64,000 nucleotides of DNA from Drechslerella dactyloides. Lineage: Eukaryota; Ascomycota; Orbiliomycetes; Orbiliales; Orbiliaceae. The stretch spans positions 372,001 to 436,000 of the forward strand of contig JAGTWJ010000017.1 of the NCBI GenBank assembly GCA_020064725.1, written 5' to 3'. The notes beneath the pieces were generated by a model that was not told the origin of the DNA, searched no databases, and worked only from the letters and a program-made list of their open reading frames with translations. This document shows positions 55,201-64,000 of the stretch, in pieces (position 1 is the first letter of the stretch; the number at the start of each line of letters is the position of its first letter). The position numbers and the translations under genes were made by a program.

Positions 55201-57751
55201 GAGCTGGATGGATCTATATACGATGGAAGCGCTGCTTCCGGCGAGAACTCTTCCAAGCAGTTATTTTTACGTATGCGATATGTATCCCCGGATATAAAAG
55301 TACCTAATCGAAGGCTGACCAGCTGCCTTGCAGGGCATTGATGCACGTTACCGCGCTGTGCAGTTGGCGTTTGCCGTGAATTGTGCGTTGTGCTGCAACC
55401 ATTGACATCATCTCAAGCTCCATCGTTCACGGCGAAGACGGCAACGACAACAGCTTCGTATCGACATCTGCTACACCACGGCACTTCACCCTCCTGGCTC
55501 TAGGTCGACCAGCGGGTTACGATCGCAAGCCAAGAAGCTGCCAGTGGTTCTTAGTATCCCCGCAGCCAGTCTAGCTTCATGCAACGAGAACTCCGAGGTC
55601 AACAGCACTTCCCTAATCCGCACGCGCCACGCAAGGCAAACCTGACAAAGTCAACCGCAGCCCACCACACCGTCAGCGGCCAACCTTGCAAAAACAGCAG
55701 GTCCGCGATGGCAGCCTTCGCCAATTTGGATCGTATGCCGGTTGCTAGTGGAAATCCTGGGCGAGGGTTCCAGTGAGCATCAAGGGACTTGCTTCGTCTG
55801 GCTCGTGATATTCAGGGAAAGAGCGAGAGTTAGTAGTAGATTGACGCTGCCTGTGTCGGCCACAGGTTCAAGTTCGCATCCGGTTAGCGACGCCGGCGAT
55901 CAGAGCGCAGAGGACGACTCCGAAAAGTCATCGGACAGAATGGAAGACTCGCTGCAAGTTTATCAGTGACCGGTTCGCGGATACCTTCTCGAAAGACTGC
56001 GGGATCTTCAAGCGGCATCCTGTTGTGGGGGAAAAGAGAGAAACACTCCCGCAGCCGTCGTACACAATAGCGACAATACGAGAGTGGGGACTCTCGACCG
56101 AGAATTCACCGGACGGGAGGAGAATAAGCTGGCGGGCTTGAACTCTCAGTTATCAAGTGGGTGTCCTGCCCGCATGCTTTCTTTTTGCTTTTCCGCAGCC
56201 CGCCTTTCTGGAAGTTCTATATTGCTTTATTTCAGTCGCTGATGAAGAGCTGCCTCGCATGAGGTCTGCAGGTCCACCCCGCTTCACCCGCCCTCGCAGA
56301 AGACCCACTCGACCCATGCCGAAAGAGATATCATATCGGGCTTGCTTGCGTGCATTGGTGCGAGATCACGGAATGCATCACGTAAGATCTCTGCACTTTA
56401 TTGCTCAAGAGATCAGGAATTCCCGAGCCAAACCATGACGGGGAAGGGCAAGCGTCGCAAGTATGGTCCCAGACGTCAGTTATAAAAACCAGGGTGAGCA
56501 CCTGCCGCTTGTGGTAGCGTCCTGCACAGCTACATTCGCGAGACGAGGGCCAAAGACCTCCTCCCTTCTTTTTCCTTCTAGTCGGCCAAAACCCAGAAAA
56601 CTGTAAAAACGAATCTCGCCAATGTACACTCATGTACATACATCATGTATAGTACTGCAAGCTACCGCCCGACAATTACTATACAGACAGTTGGAACCTT
56701 GCATTTTGCTGCAACTAAATAACAGGTGCTTCGCGATATATGCGTCGGGTGCTGCGCTAGCTCTCGCAGCTGCTATTTTGCCTTCTATTTGGAAACAAAA
56801 ACGCTCCGACCTGCACTGCATCGAGGTTCCCACCGTACCGCCATATTCCAGTTTCTAATTGGTGCTCGGCTGACAGAGACGATCGGGTACCCGCCCAGCA
56901 ATACCTGCGATGCTCTCGCTCAATTGAGACATACAGGTACATACGCGGACGGCACTTGCTTGTAGAACACCCCTGCAATGCGGCTTCGACAGGGATGCAT
57001 GCCGTACGAAGTATCCTAATATACATGTGTGGAGTTCTGGCATGTCTTGCCTCCCGTCCTGTGCCTGTACGATAAGCTACTTCAATCCAGTCAGCGAGAG
57101 GTACCCGAGCAGACATGTGTCAATCGTGCAATTGTGCCCTTCGCTACGATTAGTCAAGCCCGTATTAGCAGCATCTTGCTTCGAAAGAATGCAAATGGCA
57201 CATCACTGCCTCCATTGCAAGGCCAGGTCGTGAACAGGGATTACGCATGTCTCACACCCTCGTGCACTAGCATTTTAAGCTCTAGTCTTGGAGCCGTGGC
57301 TCATTCGTCTGCTTCTTTTACTGCTGCGTGCTGTCCGTAGTGCACATACGTGCGCCCTCAGATATTAAGTGGTGGCCTCGCCCGGCCCTCTCTCTGGACG
57401 GGCTTTTTTCTCTCGAGTCAGGTTTTCGAGAAATCTTTCTTCGTCTTTCCTAAACTTCAAACTTCTTCCCTAAAGCATCTCAATTGCTTAGTAGCAGGCT
57501 AGGTTCCTTTGAGGCCGTCTCTATTTTTATCTTGAACGTGGCTACTTCGCTGTAGCCGTTTTCAAATAGACCTCAAAGCCACACTGCTGCGTGGTTGGTA
57601 TACGTGTATATAAGGTAAATTTCCTATATACACCACCAGTCCTGCCTGCCTCGGAAGACGACCCAAGAAAGCCCCGCACTCCGGACTCCATCATACATTT
57701 GGTTATCTCCTGCAGCAGAGAAGAGACCGCTTCCAACCACTCTACATCACG
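52216..57751. other. Long stretch without recognisable genes, 5.5 kb
   Basis: 52251-52739 (minus) holds an open frame of 162 codons with an ATG directly upstream of ppg1; it has no recognisable domain and may just be ppg1 leader. Elsewhere short frames overlap on both strands. A minus-strand frame at 54115-54618 contains MCNQTFIGPSCKEGSRHR, a Cys pattern seen in some small fungal proteins, but no model is convincing. 57380-57600 is pyrimidine-rich (CTCTCT, TTTCTTCG), typical of a strong fungal promoter, in front of the gene at 57752. Confidence 0.45.
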
Positions 57752-58767
57752 ATGCCTTTCGCTGTGACGCCAATCACCATGGAGTACCTTCAGGACCTCG
57801 ATTACGGTGAGTCGTTGATATGAGACACGCTTCAGTACAAGAACTTTGCTGACAAGTCACCAACAGAATCCGTGGTCCAGCCAGCTACGAGGGTCTACTT
57901 CCCTCTGCAGGCTACCTTCGCAGAGTCAGAGAGCATTTTCTCATCTCCGGCGCCGTCTCTGTTCGAACCGCGCCACGCCATATCCTCATATCTGGCCAGT
58001 GGTTCATGGGCGAGGCCGTCCATGATGGAGATGCCCGACTACATGATGCAAGACCCCGCCATGCAAATCGTGAAGAAACGCAGACACCAATCCAGGCTGG
58101 AAGACCGAGAAGCATTCTTCGCACCATCTGCCAACGAGGAAAGCACGCTCCTGAAGCCGGACTTCACCCCAGAATCATCAGCCCGACGTTCCTATACCAA
58201 GAATCGGACCTCCTTCATCGAAATCACCGCCTTCCAGGTTCCCTCCTCTCGTTCGGCCACGCCTTCCAGCGCCTCAAGCTCCGAGAAAGAAGTCCCGATC
58301 CCACACACCCCCGAGGCAGAATTGCCGGACGATATTTCACCCGAATTCTCATCCTTCAGCTCTGTTTCTTCTGGTACTTTCAGCAACGTTGGCGACCTTG
58401 ACGACCTCGAAGACGTCCCCGGCCTCGATGCCTACAAGATCGAACATCACGACGGCTGCCCTATCAAGAGTTACTTGGACAACGAGAACAACGGGAATCT
58501 GCAGTCCCGGTAAGTCCCTAACGAGCAAACTCGGCGATGGCGAAATAATGCTGACTTTGCCATTACAGTGACTACTTCTCCAGCCGCTGCACTTGCTCGC
58601 AAGCCATGGACATCCAGTCCAAGCCAACTGATTGGATGAACTTGAGCTGGGACAACTCCCCACCAGCAAAGACAGTACACCCATTCATGGCTGGCTTCAA
58701 GACCGAACCGAAAATTTTCTCCCCAGGGTACCCTGAGGTCGAGAACATGGAGCTCGGGTCTCTTTAA
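57752..58767 (+). CDS. Acidic Ser-rich protein, function unknown
   Basis: Three exons, 57752-57806, 57867-58509 and 58569-58767 (GTGAGT/CAACAG and GTAAGT/TTACAG, both textbook sites), give 298 residues. The start reads MPFAVTPITMEYLQDLDYES. The body is rich in Ser, Glu, Asp and Pro with no hydrophobic core, signal peptide or membrane span. It has a basic patch KKRRHQSRLEDRE (possible nuclear signal), SSRSATPSSASSSEKEVP, a run DDISPEFSSFSSVSSGTFSN and a conserved-looking C-terminal end (SSRCTCSQAMDIQSKPTDWM, NLSWDNSPPAKTVHPFM). It looks like an intrinsically disordered regulatory protein with phosphorylation sites. The pyrimidine-rich promoter suggests good expression. No family recognised. 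Confidence 0.72.
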
Positions 58768-61700
58768 TTTAATGTCTACGAATTTCTTAGCGTCACCATC
58801 ACGCTTCCACTAATGACCTCTTCGCTGTGCATTGCTTTTGCACCAGCATGCCTGACGCTTCTGCCTTCATCTGAGCTACATCAATTGCTTATCATGTGTT
58901 CAGTTGCTTCTGAATAGTTTGCCGTTGTGACGTTCGTTTGTATATACGTAATGAAGATTGGGGGGATTTCATTCGGGGACTGGAGTTGTTCTGTCTTTCT
59001 TCATCTCTTCACTTCAGTCTCGTTTGGAAGATGGTATATATACAGAGAGGGGTGAATGCTCCCCCATGGATGTGGTGTTTTTGTCTGTTTTTATGATGCC
59101 AACTTTTTCCTATTGATGCCGTTTCACATCATATTTTTTCTCACTAACAGTTTCACTGAGGCAAACATGCATATGCTTCCAATTGATACTCTATATTGAA
59201 CCTTCCCACAAGCCTTGCCGAATCAACTTCCAAGCAGCCGTGTTTTCCACGCACCGCGCCTAGATCGCCTGTATCTCATTTTTCGAGATATATCCTTTTT
59301 GTTATCCTTCCCTCCAATGCTGCAACGTGCAGCATACCTACTAAGTCTGCACATATGCCCTCCATACCCTCACCTCGATCTAACCGACCACCTGGATCGC
59401 AAACCCACCACAAAAAGTTCTGAGCGGGATTCGATATCTGTATTCGGCCGAGCTAGGAGCGGACAAAAGAACATTATTTTCCTTCACTTCAAATCCTTTC
59501 AATTTTGTTTGTGTCCTTCTTCTTGTTAGTTGATCTTCGCGATTAGTCTATTTCATTTTGGGCTATTGCATTCGGTTTGATGGATGGGTGGTGGCGCCAT
59601 CTGCGTGCATTCGCCGATCAGGGTTTCGTTGGCGAGCCCTGGATCTTATGTATCATATCTCACCGAATTCAATATTTACTGAGATGACCAGGCATACCAA
59701 GTGCCACGCTTGCAACAGAAAATATCTCGCGTATAGAATTGATGAGCGTCACATAAGTATAAGATGCCGAACACATCTACCACGCGGTGCAGTTATTCTG
59801 TGACTGATGGCAGTAAAATTTACGGACCGTCGCATGGACTTTCCAAACTTCCATCTCCGAGTTGACTATCGCAGAGTCTTACGAAATCAATCGCCTTTAA
59901 AAATCTAATATCACAAAGCTTACCGCGCCTCACCATGTTTAAACCATAATGAAAAAAGAAAATTCTAGAGGCTACTGGAAGCCGATAGCCTCGCAACTGC
60001 CGTATACTTTCACACCAACGTGTAACCCAAAACCTACCTTCCATTAACGCATAGCAGCTCGGGTATTTCGGCCGTTGACTCCCTAAGCCCGCATAGCGTT
60101 CAATTACCCCCAACAATCTTGTTCACGTCAAGTTGCTTTGGCTTCGAATATACAAACAGACGCCCACAGCAATATAGGTGTAATATAGCTGAAGGCTCTC
60201 GATCAACGGTTTCTTATCGAATGACACGACAGCTAGATATGCCGCTTAAGCATGCTTCTAGCCTGCATGCAATCGATGCACACGCGCATCTCGGCGTAGG
60301 TACCTTACCGTTGACATTTACAGCTTCCCGTTCTAGATGAGCGCCTCTCACCTGGCGGGTCTAAAAGCCTTCGCATTCTTAGACGTATATGCACATACAT
60401 ATCTGCCTAAGCCTAAATCGATTCTCGTCATCTATATCCTCAAGTAAGTATTATCTTATACATAATATACCCGATACAGCATGTTAGCACCATGCAAAGC
60501 ATAATATTATAGAACAGCATTGATTATACATCTTATCGTCTGCGACGGTACCCGTACGTACGTATGTATACGTAGTTATGGAGGCTGATTTTGCCTGACG
60601 TACGTATCCGCACGTATATGCAAGTTGGCAAGCTAGGCAAATGAGTAGTCTAGGCACGCGCGAACGCATGCGCTTATGTATGCATTAGCTATAAGATTTC
60701 CAATCGTTTTGTGTCAGCGGCGTCTGTACGAGACGTCGCTATTTCTCTTGGCTGCGGATATCGAAGGTTCAATCGATCGATCACTGAGACAAAATGCAAG
60801 GACGCCGTCTGCACAAATGTGTGTTGCACAGATCCTCCAACATGCAGAGCTCGCCGTTACGCTGACTAAATTATAAACTGGTGTATTCGCCAGCCTCCGC
60901 GCAACTAATGCGGCATGCATGCGGCGAGGATTTAAAATAAACACGATTACGAGAGCCGGACCGGATAGGAAGCCTACGGATGGGAACGCGAACGCCTCTG
61001 CGGCAAATTTAGGCACACGTGGGATGTTAGGGATACCCCTACATGTATACATTTGAATCCTTCGAAACGGTTGTGACGTGCGCCCTCGCGAGGAGACAGG
61101 CATGCATACGCTCACGAGAAATACGGACTCGCCTGCCGATAGCGACATCCGTCTTTGGCGGGACGACGTGAAACACCGCTCCGCGGCCACGCAGCTGTGA
61201 CACAGCTGATACGAGTGAGTCGCAATTACGCTAATATCCGTATATCGATATAGTTCCAGAAGAGTTAAGTGCCTACAAATCGCTACGAAAGATGACAATG
61301 CAAAAGTACCAATACTCAGAAGACATCAATTGATAACGATAGTTTACAATAAGATGTATATTTTTTGTGTTACACCATTCCAATACTTACCTTTGTGTAA
61401 AATTACTCTAAACAAAATGGGCATGCACTAGGTAATAGCACCTGGCCTATAATGTCGAGGACGCAAAACCTATCCATACGTATGCGTAAGTGTATGAATT
61501 CAGGATCGATATCCTCAACAAGGCGTGGTAGGCAAAATCCGTATATCTTGCGCATTCTTTTCTATGGAGACCTCCATATATTAGTAAACTATATAGGCTT
61601 GGCCTGCGAAATTCCTCCAGTTTAGCTCTTCTTGCCTTTTGATGTTTTGTTTAAATAGCGACTGAGTAAAATTAAAAGCCCGATGAGTAAGGCTTATAAA

Positions 61701-62231
61701 TTTGAGGATAGGGGATTCCAGGGTATCAAGGATTATTTTTGACGACCATAAGCTGCCTAAGGAGATCCCATGGTACAACCTGCATGACCAAGACGGAATC
61801 TTCGGTACTACTTCGGACTATTGCGAGTTGGCTTCGGCACATCGTATTCGCAGTGGCGTGTTACTACTAGACTGGGAAAGAAAGTATGATAGAATACCAG
61901 AGAAGTAAAAGGAGCTTTTGATACACCGAAGAACATGGGATGTGGAACGAGTCTGGATCCGCGGATACCAAAACTATCCAATCTCGATTGACGATGTTAG
62001 TCTACAATATATACAGCGGGAGTATCGATACGTATCATCTCGAAGATGTTTTGGTGTTGCGTGGAGGTCCAAAGTGTGGCGTCCACAACTTGGCGGCGGC
62101 ACCAGCCTGCGTCACCCAACCTCGTGCAACCACCTTGCATCACCATCCAGTCCACACACGCATCCACATCGACCAGGTCATCGCAACCCCCAGCATCAGC
62201 AGCGGCCTGACACCGCCGCCACTCCATCGCC
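58768..62231. other. Intergenic, 3.5 kb
   Basis: 3' flank of the previous gene, then AT-rich sequence with short overlapping frames only. ACGTACGT-rich stretch at about 60550-60620. The region 61918-62231 is open in the same frame as the first coding stretch of exo84 but shows no plausible earlier start; it is probably promoter and leader. Confidence 0.5.
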
Positions 62232-63966
62232 ATGGCGTCCCTCCGGAAGTACCAAATCAGCGGGCCGCTCTCTGCACGGTACGAATTGAACGCTTATATC
62301 CCCTGCCCCTACGATATATACCAATACACCCGCTAACACAACCGCTGAACCGCAGGAAAGAGTCCATCTCGATCTCCGCCAGTGGCGCCCCGAAAGTCGG
62401 CAAAGCCGACCAGCAGCGCGTCGCAGATTTGCTGAAACGGCGACAGTCCGCCAGAATCATATCGGCGCCCATGCCCGTTGGCTCCGCCATCCCCAATGTG
62501 CCAACGATCCCTGAAATCCCCCAAGAATACACCCCCAAGCTCGGCCCCATCGGCGGACGGACCCCCGACGGCGACCGCTCCCGCCCGACAACGTCGTCCA
62601 GCCGGAAAACAGCACTGCAAGACAGCAAGGGCATTCCCGTCAACACGGAAGACTATCGCGCGGAGGGCTTCAACGCCGCCGAATACATCTCGAGCATCCT
62701 CCGCGATGCCACCGAAGACGAAGTCCGACAGTACCAAGCCGATCTGCGACGAACCCGCAAGCGAACTTCCGCCGACCTGCAAACGAACGTCTACGTGAAC
62801 CGAATACAATTCATCTCGATATCCAAGGAAATCGGCAACGTGAAGGACGAGATGCGAACGCTGCGCAACCTCCTCGCCGAGCTCGATCTGACCACGCAGA
62901 CGCTCAACAGCGCGTCAGATAACGAGCTGCTGTCTCCAATCGCTGCCGAGGCCTCGGTTATGGACTCCCTTCTCGGCGGCTCCTCGTCCGCAAACGCGAA
63001 GAAGAACCGCCGGAACAGGAATTCCGTCGCGGACCTGACGCAGATGTGGGCGACCCACCTCAAGCTGCTGTGGGAGCGGGTGGAGAACTCGCAGAAATAC
63101 CTGCCAGCATCCCCCGGCCGGCACATTGTTATGGACTCGCCGCAGTGGGTTGAGCTGAACTCCGCGACTTGGAAGCCGATGCGACAGGTGCACATGTTCC
63201 TGCTGAACGACCACCTGCTCGTCGCCTCGCTGAAGAAACGCCGCCCGGACGCTGCTAACCGCGGCGGCCCGCCGACGAAGCTCTTCGCGGAGCACTGCTG
63301 GTCGCTTGGTGACGTTGAGATGATTGACCTGGCGTCATCGTCAGCCGAGGCGTGCGCTATCAACGTGCGCGTGGCGAAGGAGTCGTTCGTCTACAGGAGC
63401 GACAAGCCGGACAAGAAGGCTAAGCTGCTCATGACGTTCAAGAAGACGGTGGACGAGAACCGGAAGGCGCTGAAGACCGAGTCGGAGGACCAGCGGAAGG
63501 TTAAGGACAATGTTACGTTCCTGACGAATCGGGACCCAGCGCTGCAGGACCAGGGGGATCTGCTACGGACGATATCAGCGTCGATGGGGCGGGACCGTCC
63601 GATGATGCTGATCGACGTGGAGGGCACGCAGAGGAATCTGCGGTGGGTGGAGACGCAGATGGACGAGCTGGACGAGCTCATCTCCCGCCGCAATTTCGAA
63701 GAGGCAGTCGGACGGGTGGAGTTTCTACGGGGTATAGCGTCCAAGCACGCGAAGAGCAACACGCTGGCGAGCGAGTTCATCACGTTCAGGGTGGACGAGA
63801 GGGCGCTGCGACTCAGCGCGCAGATAACGGCGGACCTGCGTGAGTACGCGGCGTGGAAGACGTATGTGAAGAAGAACGCAGACTGGCTGGTCCGGCTGGA
63901 GTTCGAGGATCGGGCGCGAGAGGCGCTATTAGACGCTCGCAGCGCCACCATCAAACTGCGGACGAG
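62232..63966 (+). CDS. exo84: Exocyst complex component Exo84 (5' part, cut by window edge)
   Basis: Exon 1 62232-62278 and exon 2 62356-63966 are complete; exon 2 ends at donor AG|GTGCGT, and the rest of the gene lies beyond 64000. About 552 residues are visible. The start MASLRKYQISGPLSARKESI is restored by splicing GTACGA/CCGCAG. It has the Exo84 hallmarks: the N-terminal coil (FISISKEIGNVKDEMRTLRN then LLAELDLTTQTL), the PH-like domain (WVELNSATWKPMRQVHMFLL, NDHLLVASLKKRR, LGDVEMIDLASSSAEACAIN) and the start of the helical rod (RWVETQMDELDELISRRNFE then EAVGRVEFLRG). Exo84 is one of eight exocyst subunits that tether secretory vesicles to the plasma membrane. Confidence 0.92.
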
Positions 63967-64000
63967 GTGCGTACCCTCACCATCCACCACTTGATATATA

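Overview
The window looks like nuclear DNA of a filamentous ascomycete (Pezizomycotina). Protein-coding genes carry short introns (about 50 to 180 bases) with GT..AG ends and CTAAC-like branch points, coding DNA is GC-rich at third codon positions, and long AT-richer intergenic stretches separate the genes. Typical eukaryotic and fungal families are present: AP-3 beta adaptin, Exo84, Ppg1 phosphatase, peroxisomal D-amino-acid oxidase, F-box, Clr5-domain and CorA-like proteins. Splice structures below were derived by eye from splice signals, frame continuity and family expectation. No RNA gene, CRISPR array or intact autonomous transposon was recognised.

Left part (0.6-20.5 kb), mostly housekeeping or conserved genes: an OTU-type deubiquitinase (671-1878, +); a cytosolic thioredoxin (2289-2765, -) whose UGA stop sits in a UGA-CUA-G context and is followed by a 56-codon in-frame extension with a hydrophobic segment; a large repeat-rich three-span membrane protein (4604-8104, -); a smaller membrane protein (9528-10589, -); D-amino-acid oxidase with a C-terminal AKL peroxisome signal (10866-12224, -); an F-box protein (15250-16725, -); AP-3 beta with a GC-AG first intron (17179-19704, +); and a small single-span protein (19854-20426, -).

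Middle part (21.6-41.3 kb) is an accessory region. It opens with decayed copies of one unknown membrane-protein family (21.6-24.9 kb). A group of signalling-type genes follows: kinase plus TPR protein (25730-29452, +), CorA-like membrane protein (29762-32008, -), double-kinase protein (33242-36232, -, probably with further 5' exons) and Clr5 plus TPR protein (37182-39110, +). Kinase, TPR, Clr5 and CorA-like modules side by side resemble fungal non-self recognition or regulated-cell-death neighbourhoods; that role is inferred from content only.

Right part (41-64 kb): a possible small membrane protein, a secreted cysteine-containing protein (45266-46353, +), an inverted pair of short MITE-like repeats (46951-47508), a proline-rich membrane protein (48101-49966, -), ppg1 (50643-52215, -), a 5.5-kb stretch without a recognisable gene, an acidic Ser-rich protein (57752-58767, +), and the 5' part of exo84 running off the right edge (62232-63966, +).

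The strongest candidate for something undescribed is the thioredoxin readthrough extension, which would give one gene a soluble and a membrane-anchored thioredoxin.
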